This document shows, piece after piece, positions 1 through 9,935 of a stretch of DNA of 64,000 bases. The stretch lies in contig NZ_CP127167.1 in NCBI RefSeq assembly GCF_036288925.1, positions 62,001-126,000 on the forward strand, read 5' to 3'. The position numbers and the translations under genes were made by a program. Position 1 is the stretch's first letter, and every line of letters begins with the position of its first letter. Source of the stretch: Haemophilus parainfluenzae. GTDB taxonomy: Bacteria > Pseudomonadota > Gammaproteobacteria > Enterobacterales > Pasteurellaceae. Under the pieces are notes generated by a model. It was not told the DNA's origin. It made no database searches and worked only from the letters and a program-made list of their open reading frames with translations.

Positions 1-2
1 CG

Positions 3-1742
3 CCTACTCGCGGATTAATTTATGATCGTTATGGTGAACTACTAGCGGAAAATCTCACCTTTTTCGGCTTATATATCGTGCCAGAAAAAACGGAGAATTT
101 AGACCGCACTTTTGAAGAGTTGCGCTATGTTGTAGGGCTCACAGACGAAGACATTGATCATTTCAAAAAAGAGCGCCGCCGCGGTACTCGCTATACACCT
201 ATTTTACTCAAACAAAACTTAACAGAAGAACAAATTGCTCGTTTTGCTGTGAATCAATATAAATATCCAAGCCTTGATATTCGTCCTTATTTCAAACGAA
301 ATTACCTGTACGGCGAAGCGATGACTCATATTTTAGGCTATGTTGGACGCATCAATGACCGAGATGTTGAACGCCTGAAAAAAGAAGAAAAATTCGCCAA
401 TTACTCAGGCTCGACAGATATGGGAAAACTGGGTATTGAACGTTATTACGAAGAGCAACTCCATGGCTCGACGGGTTTTGAAGAGGTTGAAATTAATAAC
501 CGTGGCAAAGTTATTCGTAAATTGCGAGAACAACCAGCTACTGCGGGTAAAAGTATTCATCTGACTATCGATTTAGCTCTACAACGCTATATTATGACAT
601 TACTGTCAGGGCAAAAAGGCGCGGTTGTCGTACTGGATCCTAAAGATAACAGTGTACTCGCGATGGTTTCTACACCAAGTTACGACAATAATTTATTTGT
701 AGATGGCATATCCTCTAACGATTACAAGCGTTTATTAGATGACCCAGCTCGCCCACTTTACAGTCGTGCAACGCAAGGCGTTTACCCCCCAGCCTCCACA
801 GTAAAACCATTTGTTGCTGTTGCTGCACTCACAGAAGGCGTAATCACAACCAATACCACTATCTTTGATCCAGGTTATTGGACATTACCCAATTCAACAA
901 AACGTTTTCGAGATTGGAAAAAATCAGGACACGGTTATACCGACTTAAATAAAGCGATTACTGAATCATCAGATACTTTCTTCTATCAAACCGCCTTTAA
1001 CTTAGGTATTGATCGTTTTTCTATGTGGATGAAACGTTTTGGTTTTGGTATGCCGACAGGTATTGAAATCCAAGAAGAAGCCTCAGCCAACATGCCGAGT
1101 AAAGAATGGAAACAAAAACGCTATAAAAAACCTTGGGTGCAGGGCGATACAATCTCAGTGGGGATTGGGCAAGGTTACTGGACGGCTACGCCATTACAAG
1201 TGGCAAAAGCAACCTCTATTGTGGTCAATAACGGCAAAATTCATACACCACATTTAATGAAATCCGTTGAAGGCGCCACCATTGAGCCCTATCAAGATCC
1301 ACTTTTATATGAAGATATTACCGATCCGAAACAAGCTTATTGGGATGCGGCTAAGCGTGGTATGTTCAATATGGTGAATTCAGGTGCAGGGACGGGGCGA
1401 AAAGCCTTTATCGGCACCAACTACCATGTAGCCGGAAAATCTGGTACGGCACAGGTTTTCAGTTTAAAAGAAAACCAAAAATATAATGCTGCAGGGTTAA
1501 AAAAGGAATTGCATGACCATGCTTGGTTCACCGCTTATGCACCCTACGAAGATCCAAAATTGGTTGTTACGATTATTTTAGAAAATGCCGGTGGCGGCTC
1601 AAGTAATGCAGCGCCAATTGTGCGTCAAATTATGGATTTCTACTTGAATAAACGCTTGCCACAAATTGAACGTCAAGAAAATGCTGAAAAAGAGAAAAAG
1701 ACGACCCAAACTAATTTAGATGCGCTAGCACTAGACCCCTAA
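3..1742 (+). CDS. mrdA: Penicillin-binding protein 2 (peptidoglycan D,D-transpeptidase), 5' end cut by window
   Basis: Class B penicillin-binding protein that cross-links peptidoglycan during rod elongation, anchored in the inner membrane and working with RodA. The reading frame is open back to base 3 (PTRGLIYDRYGELLAENLT), so the start and N-terminal membrane anchor lie outside the window; roughly 70 residues are missing by comparison with family length. The transpeptidase motifs are all visible: STVK with its serine codon at 795, SSD near 970, and KSGT at 1437-1448. A GTG at 78 is only an internal codon. The next gene, rodA, starts 17 bases after the stop, in the order mrdA-rodA-rlpA-dacA-ybeD-lipB-lipA known from enterobacteria. 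Confidence 0.97.
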   Translation, partial: PTRGLIYDRYGELLAENLTFFGLYIVPEKTENLDRTFEELRYVVGLTDEDIDHFKKERRRGTRYTPILLKQNLTEEQIARFAVNQYKYPSLDIRPYFKRNYLYGEAMTHILGYVGRINDRDVERLKKEEKFANYSGSTDMGKLGIERYYEEQLHGSTGFEEVEINNRGKVIRKLREQPATAGKSIHLTIDLALQRYIMTLLSGQKGAVVVLDPKDNSVLAMVSTPSYDNNLFVDGISSNDYKRLLDDPARPLYSRATQGVYPPASTVKPFVAVAALTEGVITTNTTIFDPGYWTLPNSTKRFRDWKKSGHGYTDLNKAITESSDTFFYQTAFNLGIDRFSMWMKRFGFGMPTGIEIQEEASANMPSKEWKQKRYKKPWVQGDTISVGIGQGYWTATPLQVAKATSIVVNNGKIHTPHLMKSVEGATIEPYQDPLLYEDITDPKQAYWDAAKRGMFNMVNSGAGTGRKAFIGTNYHVAGKSGTAQVFSLKENQKYNAAGLKKELHDHAWFTAYAPYEDPKLVVTIILENAGGGSSNAAPIVRQIMDFYLNKRLPQIERQENAEKEKKTTQTNLDALALDP

Positions 1743-1759
1743 CCAAGTGAGAATGAATA

Positions 1760-2875
1760 ATGGAAGAAAAAGTACCTTTATGCTTGCGATTATGGCAACG
1801 TTTACATATTGATTTCTTATTATTTATTGGGCTCGTTGCTATTACGGCTTACGGTATGCTTGTGCTTTATAGTGCATCAGGTGCCAGCGAAGTGATGTTT
1901 CAAAATCGCATTATTCAAGTCATATTAGGCTTTACTGTCATGATCATTATGGCACAGCTGCCCCCAGAATTTTATCAACGTCTGGCACCTTATTTATATT
2001 TGATGGGTTTTATTATGCTAATTTTGGTTGATGCTATCGGGACCACAAGTAAAGGCGCTCAACGTTGGTTAGATCTCGGATTTATTCGCTTTCAGCCTTC
2101 TGAAATTGTAAAGCTCGCAGTACCATTAATGGTTGCCGTCTATTTAGGTAACCGTCCATTACCCCCTAAAATGAGCGAGACTTTCATCGCTATCGCAATA
2201 ATTATCATACCTACCTTACTTGTAGCCATTCAACCGGACCTAGGTACATCAATTCTCATTAGTGCATCAGGCTTATTCGTGGTGTTTTTAGCCGGGATGA
2301 GTTGGTGGCTTATTATTTCTGCTATACTTGGTTTAGCAGCCTTTATTCCTATCATGTGGATGTATTTAATGCATGACTACCAACGTATGCGTGTATTGAC
2401 TTTACTTGATCCAGAAAAAGATCCGCTTGGAGCAGGTTACCACATTTTGCAATCTAAAATTGCCATCGGTTCAGGCGGTATATCTGGAAAGGGATGGATG
2501 CAAGGAACACAATCCCAATTAGAATTTTTGCCTGAACCGCACACTGATTTTATTTTTGCCGTAATGAGTGAAGAGCATGGAATGATTGGTTTCCTTATTT
2601 TGATGGCAATTTATTTATTTATTATTATCCGTGGATTAATGATTGCAGTTAATGCAGAAACTTCTTTCGGGCGTATTCTTGCTGGAGCAACCACACTGAT
2701 TTTCTTTGTTTATATCTTTGTAAATATTGGCATGGTAAGCGGCATTTTACCTGTTGTAGGAGTGCCTTTACCACTCTTTAGCTACGGCGGAACTTCATAT
2801 GTCGCTATCATGGCAAGCTTCGGTTTGGTGATGTCTATCCATACGCACAAACCTCGTTTTATGAAAGGGAACTAA
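1760..2875 (+). CDS. rodA: Rod-shape peptidoglycan glycosyltransferase RodA (SEDS family)
   Basis: SEDS-family membrane glycosyltransferase that polymerises lipid II for lateral wall growth, paired with PBP2 from the gene just upstream. 371 aa, the usual family length, with about ten hydrophobic segments. The conserved EPHTDFIF motif places the essential aspartate at residue 263, close to D262 of E. coli RodA. The [13 protein letters not shown] signature is near the C terminus. ATG start follows the mrdA stop closely, implying co-transcription. Also called mrdB. Confidence 0.97.
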   Translation: MEEKVPLCLRLWQRLHIDFLLFIGLVAITAYGMLVLYSASGASEVMFQNRIIQVILGFTVMIIMAQLPPEFYQRLAPYLYLMGFIMLILVDAIGTTSKGAQRWLDLGFIRFQPSEIVKLAVPLMVAVYLGNRPLPPKMSETFIAIAIIIIPTLLVAIQPDLGTSILISASGLFVVFLAGMSWWLIISAILGLAAFIPIMWMYLMHDYQRMRVLTLLDPEKDPLGAGYHILQSKIAIGSGGISGKGWMQGTQSQLEFLPEPHTDFIFAVMSEEHGMIGFLILMAIYLFIIIRGLMIAVNAETSFGRILAGATTLIFFVYIFVNIGMVSGILPVVGVPLPLFSYGGTSYVAIMASFGLVMSIHTHKPRFMKGN

Positions 2876-2928
2876 TTTCTCTTTTAGCTTTCTTATAAAG
2901 AATACAGATAATATTGAAAGTAATAAGT

Positions 2929-3642
2929 ATGACATTTAAAAACTTCTTAAAAACGACCGCTCTTTTCACTATGATCATTAGCTCAAGCCTCTCAGCTTTT
3001 GCCGATACTAAAAAAATGTATGGTATCCAAGGCGATTCATTATCAATTGCCACAACCATTCAAACACCCCAAAGCTACCAAGTGAATGGTAAAACCTACA
3101 CCACACAAGGTGATGAAGCAAAATCTTACTCCAAAGAAGGAATGGCAAGTTACTATCATCATAAATTTAATGGACAGAAAACAGCGAATGGTGAACACTA
3201 TGATTCGACACGTTATACTGCTGCCCATAAAACCTTACCATTAAATTCATATGCAGTTGTCACAAACTTGCATAACAATCGTAAAGTGATTGTACGAATT
3301 AATGATCGTGGTCCGTTTAGTGAGAAACGTATCATTGACTTATCTCATTCGGCTGCGAAAGAATTAGGTCTTATTGCTCGTGGTACAGGGCAAGTAAGAA
3401 TTGAAGCATTACATGTGAATCATAAAGGTCAAATTTCAGGTGTTGGGGCAAAAACACTTGCTAAACATGCGAAAACAAAAGAAGCAATTCGTCGCTTGGT
3501 ATCAAATAAACATAAAAAGGAAAAAAAATCACAACTCAAACATCACAAAGAATGTAAAAATTGTCTTAAAACTAAAACGACTTATTCTATCGCACAAAAA
3601 ACAAGCAAAAAACACGAACATAAAGCTCGTATTAAACGATAA
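2929..3642 (+). CDS. rlpA: RlpA-like double-psi beta-barrel protein without lipobox or SPOR domain
   Basis: RlpA proteins are periplasmic septal lytic transglycosylases acting on denuded glycans. The double-psi beta-barrel core is clear: YSKEGMASYYHHKFNGQKTA, then TAAHKTLPLNSYAVVTN, VRINDRGPF and IDLSHSAAKELGL. Two usual parts are absent. The signal peptide ends in LSAFA with no cysteine, so it looks like a signal peptidase I substrate rather than a lipoprotein. The C terminus is a Lys/His-rich tail of about 60 residues instead of a SPOR domain. I chose the ATG at 2929 (MTFKNFLKTT) over an upstream TTG at 2914. Its place between rodA and dacA matches the known cluster. Enzyme activity is inferred from the family. 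Confidence 0.88.
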   Translation: MTFKNFLKTTALFTMIISSSLSAFADTKKMYGIQGDSLSIATTIQTPQSYQVNGKTYTTQGDEAKSYSKEGMASYYHHKFNGQKTANGEHYDSTRYTAAHKTLPLNSYAVVTNLHNNRKVIVRINDRGPFSEKRIIDLSHSAAKELGLIARGTGQVRIEALHVNHKGQISGVGAKTLAKHAKTKEAIRRLVSNKHKKEKKSQLKHHKECKNCLKTKTTYSIAQKTSKKHEHKARIKR

Positions 3643-3772
3643 GGTTTATTTTATTATATTCACTGAGCAAGCTATAACGCTTAGCAATTAAGCACAAAAT
3701 GATAAAAACACCTAATAAATTATCATTCATCATTTATACTTAGAAACCGAATAGACTATTAAAGGAAAAACT

Positions 3773-4960
3773 ATGTTAAAACAATCTACTAAATTGAAAA
3801 AACTCTCCCTACTTACTGCATTCATGGCAACTTCAACATTTGCAACAGCTGAAGATATTCAATACGGTATTGCTATACCCGAAATAAATGCCCAAACCTA
3901 TATTTTAATGGATTATAATTCTGGAGCCATATTATCATCACTGAATCCAGATCAACGTCAATATCCAGCCTCATTAACCAAAATGATGACTAGCTATGTG
4001 ATTGGCGAAGCTTTAAAGCAAGGTAAAATTCATAATGAAGATATGGTCACTATTGGCGAAAGTGCTTGGGGTAGAAACTTCCCTGATTCTTCAAAAATGT
4101 TCTTAAATTTAAATCAACAAGTATCCGTCGGTGATTTAAACAAAGGAATTATCATTGTTTCAGGTAATGATGCTTGTGTAGCGGTGGCAGAACATATTTC
4201 TGGTACCGTTGCGAACTTCGTTGATACCATGAATAAATATGTGCAACAATTTGGCTTAAAAAATACCCATTTCACTACACCACACGGTTTAGATGATCCA
4301 AACCAATATTCAACTGCTCGTGATATGGCGATTATTGGTGCACATATTATCCGCGATTTACCTGAAGAATATAAAATCTATTCAGAAAAAGAATTTACTT
4401 TCAATAAAATTAAACAGCCTAACCGTAATGGTTTATTATGGGATAAAAGTCTTAATGTAGATGGCATGAAAACGGGCCACACAAGCCAAGCTGGTTATAA
4501 TCTCGTTGCCTCTGCAACAAACGCAAGCAATATGCGTTTGATTTCTGTTGTCATGGGCGTGCCAACCTATAAAGGTCGTGAAGTGGAAAGTAAAAAACTC
4601 TTACAATGGGGTTTTGCTAACTTTGAAACCTTAAAAACCTACAAGGCCAATGAAGAAATTTCAACACAATCGGTTTACTACGGTGATAAAGGTGAGGTAA
4701 AAGTTGGTGTATTACAAGATGGATTTATTACCGTACCCAAAGGCAAACAAGCTGACTTAAAAGCACGTTACGAATTAGATAATAAATACTTACAAGCTCC
4801 TTTAGCAAAAGGCCAAGTGGTGGGTAAAATCGTTTATCAATTAGATGGTAAAGATGTCGCAACCGTCAGTCTTCAAGCATTAGAAGATGTGCAAGAAGGC
4901 AGCTTCTTAGGAAAAGGTTGGGACTGGTTGGTACTAACGGTTAAAGGATTATTCGACTAA
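3773..4960 (+). CDS. dacA: D-alanyl-D-alanine carboxypeptidase (PBP5/6 type)
   Basis: Removes the terminal D-alanine from peptidoglycan pentapeptides in the periplasm. 395 aa with a signal peptide (cleavage near ATSTFATA), then the S11 penicillin-binding motifs: SLTK with S67 and K70, SGN at S130, and KTG at K233. The last residues (GKGWDWLVLTVKGLFD) form an amphipathic helix typical of the peripheral membrane anchor of PBP5. SD AAAGGAAAA precedes the ATG. It follows rlpA after a 130-base gap in which I see no gene. Confidence 0.97.
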   Translation: MLKQSTKLKKLSLLTAFMATSTFATAEDIQYGIAIPEINAQTYILMDYNSGAILSSLNPDQRQYPASLTKMMTSYVIGEALKQGKIHNEDMVTIGESAWGRNFPDSSKMFLNLNQQVSVGDLNKGIIIVSGNDACVAVAEHISGTVANFVDTMNKYVQQFGLKNTHFTTPHGLDDPNQYSTARDMAIIGAHIIRDLPEEYKIYSEKEFTFNKIKQPNRNGLLWDKSLNVDGMKTGHTSQAGYNLVASATNASNMRLISVVMGVPTYKGREVESKKLLQWGFANFETLKTYKANEEISTQSVYYGDKGEVKVGVLQDGFITVPKGKQADLKARYELDNKYLQAPLAKGQVVGKIVYQLDGKDVATVSLQALEDVQEGSFLGKGWDWLVLTVKGLFD

Positions 4961-5012
4961 ACACCTTGAAAATTAACCGTACTTCCCCATTTATATTTCA
5001 TCAACAAATTCA

Positions 5013-5046
5013 TAAGGTGTGTAACCGATTATCACACCTTATCTTT
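5013..5046 (+). terminator. Probable terminator after dacA
   Basis: TAAGGTGTG (5013-5021) pairs with CACACCTTA (5033-5041) and is followed by TCTTT. It ends about 17 bases before the ybeD start, so it may only partly reduce read-through into the lipoate genes. Confidence 0.6.
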
Positions 5047-5062
5047 AAATTAAGGAAGCAAA

Positions 5063-5341
5063 ATGGCAAACGAAAATGATTATGAAAAACTGAAAGAATT
5101 AATGGAATTCCCCGCAGCCATGACATTTAAAGTGGCTGGCGTTAACCGTGAAAATTTGGCGCAAGACTTAATCGCCGTGGTACAAAAATACTTACCGGGT
5201 GATTATATTCCAAAAGAAAAACGCAGCAGTAAGGGCACTTATAATTCTGTTTCAATTGATATTGTGGCACAAAACTTTGAGCAAGTAGAAACGCTTTACA
5301 AAGAGCTTGCTAAAGTTGAAGGTGTAAAAATGGTTATCTAA
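5063..5341 (+). CDS. ybeD: YbeD family protein (UPF0250)
   Basis: Small (92 aa) cytoplasmic protein of the YbeD family, an ACT-like ferredoxin fold by known structure, with no firmly assigned reaction. The sequence [15 protein letters not shown] with the C-terminal KVEGVKMVI fits the family. SD AAGGAAGC precedes the ATG. Its stop is 1 base from the lipB start, and the pairing with lipB is conserved in enterobacteria and suggests a link to lipoate metabolism, which remains inference. Confidence 0.93.
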   Translation: MANENDYEKLKELMEFPAAMTFKVAGVNRENLAQDLIAVVQKYLPGDYIPKEKRSSKGTYNSVSIDIVAQNFEQVETLYKELAKVEGVKMVI

Positions 5342-5342
5342 G

Positions 5343-5984
5343 ATGAACAAAACAGATTTAATTGTCCGTCAATTAGGATTGCAAGATTATCAAGAAATCT
5401 GGCATAAAATGCAGGAATTCACCGATAATCGAAATACAGAAACGACTGATGAAATTTGGTTAGTTGAGCATCATTCTGTTTTCACTCAAGGCCAAGCTGG
5501 CAAACCCGAACACTTATTACAACGTAGTAATATTCCTGTTGTTCAATCTGATCGCGGCGGTCAAATTACTTATCATGGTCCAGGCCAGCAGGTGATGTAT
5601 GTGCTCATTGATATTAAACGTCATGAACATTTAAATGTCCGTCAATTAGTGACCGCACTTGAACAGTCTGTCGTGAAAACCCTTGCAGACTATGGTATTA
5701 ATGGTTATCCCAAACCTGATGCACCAGGCGTATATATTGACGGCAAAAAAATCTGTTCATTAGGTTTACGTATCCGTAAAGGCTGCTCTTTCCACGGACT
5801 AGCATTTAATATCAATATGGATCTTAGTCCCTTTCATTACATTAATCCTTGTGGTTATGCAGGACTTGAAATGTGTCAGCTTGCTGACTTTATTGATAAA
5901 GAAGAAGCTACTCTTGGGAACGTCTCCCCAAAATTAATTAAACACTTTGCCGAACTTTTAGGCTATAATATTACAAATTTATAA
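5343..5984 (+). CDS. lipB: Octanoyltransferase (lipoate biosynthesis)
   Basis: Moves octanoyl from acyl carrier protein to lipoyl domains of 2-oxoacid dehydrogenases and GcvH. 213 aa. Family motifs seen: [37 protein letters not shown] with the catalytic lysine at 136, and [11 protein letters not shown] with the catalytic Cys170 (K135/C169 in E. coli). It directly follows ybeD and precedes lipA, the next enzyme of the pathway, from which it is separated by a hairpin. Confidence 0.97.
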   Translation: MNKTDLIVRQLGLQDYQEIWHKMQEFTDNRNTETTDEIWLVEHHSVFTQGQAGKPEHLLQRSNIPVVQSDRGGQITYHGPGQQVMYVLIDIKRHEHLNVRQLVTALEQSVVKTLADYGINGYPKPDAPGVYIDGKKICSLGLRIRKGCSFHGLAFNINMDLSPFHYINPCGYAGLEMCQLADFIDKEEATLGNVSPKLIKHFAELLGYNITNL

Positions 5985-6006
5985 CATTCACTTTTATAAC
6001 TCATCT

Positions 6007-6034
6007 AAAAATGCCTGAATCAGGCATTTTTCTT
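6007..6034 (+). terminator. Terminator between lipB and lipA
   Basis: Perfect palindrome AAAAATGCCTGA/TCAGGCATTTTT followed by CTTT. It lies 23 bases after the lipB stop and 13 bases before the lipA start, so lipA may depend on read-through or a nearby promoter. Confidence 0.75.
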
Positions 6035-6046
6035 TAGGAAAGAACA

Positions 6047-7009
6047 ATGTCAACGCCTTTTAAAATGGAACGTGGTGTGAAATACCGCGATGCTGCCAAA
6101 ACATCAATTATCCCTGTTAAAAATATCGATCCTAACCAAGAATTATTGAAAAAGCCGGAATGGATGAAAATCAAATTACCGTCTAGCTCATTAAAGATCG
6201 AAACGATTAAAAACGGGATGCGTCGTCATGGTCTACATTCTGTATGTGAAGAAGCGTCTTGTCCAAATTTACACGAGTGCTTTAACCATGGCACAGCAAC
6301 CTTTATGATTCTAGGCGCAATTTGTACTCGCCGCTGCCCTTTCTGTGATGTCGCTCATGGTAAACCTTTACCACCCGATCCTGATGAACCACGTAAATTA
6401 GCTGAAACCATCCAAGATATGCAGTTGAAATACGTGGTGATTACCTCTGTTGACCGCGATGATTTACCTGATCGTGGTGCAGGTCATTTTGCTGAATGTG
6501 TAAAAGAAGTGCGCGCATTAAACCCTGGCATTAAAATTGAGATTTTGGTGCCTGATTTCCGTGGGCGTATTACTCAAGCTTTAGAAAAATTAAAAGACAA
6601 TCCACCGGATGTATTCAACCACAACTTAGAAAATGTGCCACGTTTATATAAAGAAATTCGTCCAGGTGCTGATTATCAATGGTCTTTAAAATTACTTCAT
6701 GATTTCAAAGAAATGTTCCCAAACATTCCAACTAAATCCGGCTTAATGGTTGGATTGGGTGAAACCAATGAAGAAATTCTTGAAGTGATGGAAGACTTAC
6801 GTGCCAATGGCGTCACCATGCTTACACTGGGTCAATACCTTCAACCAAGTCGCCATCACTTACCGGTTGCTCGCTATGTGCCACCAGCAGAGTTTGATGA
6901 GTTCCGTGATAAAGCCAACGCAATGGGCTTTGAACACGCAGCTTGTGGCCCATTTGTTCGTTCTTCCTACCATGCTGATTTACAAGCAAGTGGTGGATTA
7001 GTGAAGTAA
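6047..7009 (+). CDS. lipA: Lipoyl synthase (radical SAM)
   Basis: Inserts two sulfur atoms into protein-bound octanoyl groups to form lipoyl cofactor. 320 aa. The radical SAM cluster motif CTRRCPFC supplies C93, C97 and C100. The auxiliary cluster ligands are C67, C72 and C78 ([12 protein letters not shown]). The C-terminal SSYHAD carries the conserved serine that ligates the auxiliary cluster. SD TTAGGAAAG before ATG. Last gene of the mrdA-lipA run. Confidence 0.98.
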   Translation: MSTPFKMERGVKYRDAAKTSIIPVKNIDPNQELLKKPEWMKIKLPSSSLKIETIKNGMRRHGLHSVCEEASCPNLHECFNHGTATFMILGAICTRRCPFCDVAHGKPLPPDPDEPRKLAETIQDMQLKYVVITSVDRDDLPDRGAGHFAECVKEVRALNPGIKIEILVPDFRGRITQALEKLKDNPPDVFNHNLENVPRLYKEIRPGADYQWSLKLLHDFKEMFPNIPTKSGLMVGLGETNEEILEVMEDLRANGVTMLTLGQYLQPSRHHLPVARYVPPAEFDEFRDKANAMGFEHAACGPFVRSSYHADLQASGGLVK

Positions 7010-7021
7010 TCAAAAACAGCT

Positions 7022-7068
7022 AAAAAAATGACCGCACTTTGAATCTCAAGTGCGGTCATTTTTTTATG
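7022..7068 (+). terminator. Bidirectional terminator made of an inverted USS pair
   Basis: AAAAAAATGACCGCACTT (7022-7039) pairs perfectly with AAGTGCGGTCATTTTTTT (7048-7065) around an 8-base loop. Each arm is an uptake signal sequence. It lies between the convergent lipA and ydgA-like genes and can terminate both. Confidence 0.9.
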
Positions 7069-7083
7069 TTATCCTTTCAACTA

Positions 7084-9108
7084 CTAGTCAGTTGCTACCG
7101 GCTTCTCTTCTTCGCTCTCATCAGTCTCCATCATGCTTTCTTGACGAAGATCTTCAAGCGTACGACCATTAATTAAGTAGCCATTTTCTGTTTTTTCCAC
7201 TCTAGAAACGTAATTATCACCTTCTTCCACAAATTCTCGGTGAAGTTTTCCATCATATTTCACAAAGCTACTTAAATATTGCCAAAAATATGAATTTTCC
7301 TTAATGGCTAAGGCTTTTTCATTTTGATCATCAAACAACATTTTACTTAATGTCAGATTAAATGTACCTTCAATATTATCTGGAATCATCTCTGATGAAT
7401 CATCTTCGGGCACTTGAGGTACAATACCACTCACCTCCAATTTAACTGGATAAGCATTGGTTTCTGGATAAGTATTTAGATTTAAATTCAATGTTGCATT
7501 ATCAACGATTAAATCAAGCTCTTTCCAGGAGTTTTTGATATATTTATCAAATGTGGCTGACGTTAAATGTGTACTACATAAAGCTCCATAAACAGGCTCT
7601 GAGCAAAACCTTGCTGATAAATGCGCTTTACTATGATTAATTTTAAATGGTGCATCAACCGCGAGTTTTTCAAATTGGAAACCAGCACTTGGATAACCGA
7701 CTTTATTCGCTGAGAATGTAATATGCTCATTATATTGATCATTGTCTAATGTTTCTGTCTTATCATTGGCTGATACATTATCAAGTACTAAATCGGCCAT
7801 ATTAAATGATTTTAATGCGGCCTCAATATTGGTTTTACCACTAAATTCTTTCACCCATTTATCTTTGGCATTTAAGAAATCTTTATTGTCTTTTGCTGGT
7901 GTTTCTTTCTCAGCAATGGTATCTAATAAAAACGGGACAAATGCCAATTCGTTTGCCACATTGTAATCATCTAACTGAATATTAACTTTACCGCCTTTGG
8001 CTTCCCATTTACGGTCTTCATCGGCAGGCGTTTGCTTCACACTTTCAACATTCAGTTTAAAATCTACATTGGCTTTAGTTAAATCCGTATTCGCTAACTT
8101 AAGTTCAAGACCAGTATTTTGTAGGTTAAAGTAAGGTTGATTATTTTTAGGGACATTGACAGAAAGTACCGATAACGAACCATCAAAACGATCGTTTTGT
8201 GTAAAAATTTTCGTTAACAAACTGACGCCATCTTTAATGCTTAATGAACCCTCACTTAATTTTTTAAATTCATGATGAAAATTGATCGAATTTGGCACAC
8301 CATTTTGCTTAACGAATAAATTTAAACCACCTGCTGTTGCTTGACTTTCTTCCGTCGTGCGGCTTTTATTGGCTACGCGCAAAATATCACTGCTGAATTT
8401 TGTGCTCAGATCACGTTTGTCTGCCTCACCTGGTTTTACATCAAAATGGTAAGTCGCATTTTTAAGATAAATATGTGTATTTTCACCATTTAACAATGCT
8501 ACTTCGGCATTTTTCGCGGTTAAGTCAATACTTGATAGGTCGTATTGATTTGCACCGACAGGTACAAGGCGAGCTTCACCTTCAATTTGTTCCAGTTTAG
8601 TGTCTTTATCGTAATTAAAACCACTAAGGGTTGTTTTTAGCTCAACTTCTTTATTTTTTAAGAAATTAAGACTGATAGAAAGGTTTTGGGACTTATTTGC
8701 AAAATCACGGAATTCCGTCAATATATCAGACTGTAAATAATCCCCTACTGGCGAAAATTTGCTATTAATTGTGTTTTTATCAATCGTGATATTTAATGTT
8801 TTATTTAATTGACGAACTAACTGATCGGATAACTGAGACTCCGCTGTAATAAAGAAAGGCAGAGCGGTGAGCTTAGTTGAAATGACATTTGTGTTTTTCT
8901 CATCACTATTTTTTACACTAAAGATTAACTCACGGATGAAAAAGTTTTTCGCAGTTTGTGTCACATTTAATGTTGCTTGATTATCCAAAGAGTAAGGGAA
9001 ATTTTTTAATACCTGATCGATTTTGTGATTAGTATAAAATTGTGCGCTGATCCCAAGTGCCACTGCGATAGCCGAAATCGTCAATGTTATTGTTTTTTTC
9101 TTGCTCAT
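7084..9108 (-). CDS. YdgA-like protein (DUF945 family), probable secreted or membrane-anchored
   Basis: 674 aa from the ATG at 9108 (MSKKKTITLTISAIAVALG). That start has a GGAG ribosome site, whereas the longer frame to 9168 would read through the inverted USS terminator of adk, so I reject it. There is one N-terminal hydrophobic segment, an uncleaved anchor or signal, then a long beta-rich, Asn/Lys-rich region. The C terminus reads SYFWQYLSSFVKYDGKLHREF, YLINGRTLEDLRQE, then an acidic tail. This is the layout of the E. coli YdgA family, whose function is not settled. It is downstream of adk on the same strand. Confidence 0.8.
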   Translation of the reverse strand: MSKKKTITLTISAIAVALGISAQFYTNHKIDQVLKNFPYSLDNQATLNVTQTAKNFFIRELIFSVKNSDEKNTNVISTKLTALPFFITAESQLSDQLVRQLNKTLNITIDKNTINSKFSPVGDYLQSDILTEFRDFANKSQNLSISLNFLKNKEVELKTTLSGFNYDKDTKLEQIEGEARLVPVGANQYDLSSIDLTAKNAEVALLNGENTHIYLKNATYHFDVKPGEADKRDLSTKFSSDILRVANKSRTTEESQATAGGLNLFVKQNGVPNSINFHHEFKKLSEGSLSIKDGVSLLTKIFTQNDRFDGSLSVLSVNVPKNNQPYFNLQNTGLELKLANTDLTKANVDFKLNVESVKQTPADEDRKWEAKGGKVNIQLDDYNVANELAFVPFLLDTIAEKETPAKDNKDFLNAKDKWVKEFSGKTNIEAALKSFNMADLVLDNVSANDKTETLDNDQYNEHITFSANKVGYPSAGFQFEKLAVDAPFKINHSKAHLSARFCSEPVYGALCSTHLTSATFDKYIKNSWKELDLIVDNATLNLNLNTYPETNAYPVKLEVSGIVPQVPEDDSSEMIPDNIEGTFNLTLSKMLFDDQNEKALAIKENSYFWQYLSSFVKYDGKLHREFVEEGDNYVSRVEKTENGYLINGRTLEDLRQESMMETDESEEEKPVATD

Positions 9109-9140
9109 AACGTCTCCAAATGCGATCTCAAAACCCTTTT

Positions 9141-9178
9141 GAAAAATTAACCGCACTTTTCTCTTCAAAGTGCGGTCA
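9141..9178 (-). terminator. USS-pair terminator after adk
   Basis: ACCGCACTTT (9150-9159) pairs with AAAGTGCGGT (9167-9176) around a 7-base loop. Read on the minus strand the stem is followed by TTAATTTTTC, so it fits termination of adk. Confidence 0.75.
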
Positions 9179-9192
9179 GTTTCCTGTCTATT

Positions 9193-9876
<684 letters not shown>

Positions 9877-9935
9877 TTAAAGCCTTGTTTGGTCAAATGA
9901 TTTTGCTGTAAATTTTGACCGCACTTTATTTTATT

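Noticed and set aside
7022..7068. USS inverted pairs as transposon ends
   Set aside because: They recur at many gene ends with T runs and match the known uptake signal, with no enclosed gene.
9109..9168. N-terminal extension of the ydgA-like gene
   Set aside because: It would code through the USS-pair terminator of adk and has no ribosome site; the ATG at 9108 has GGAG.
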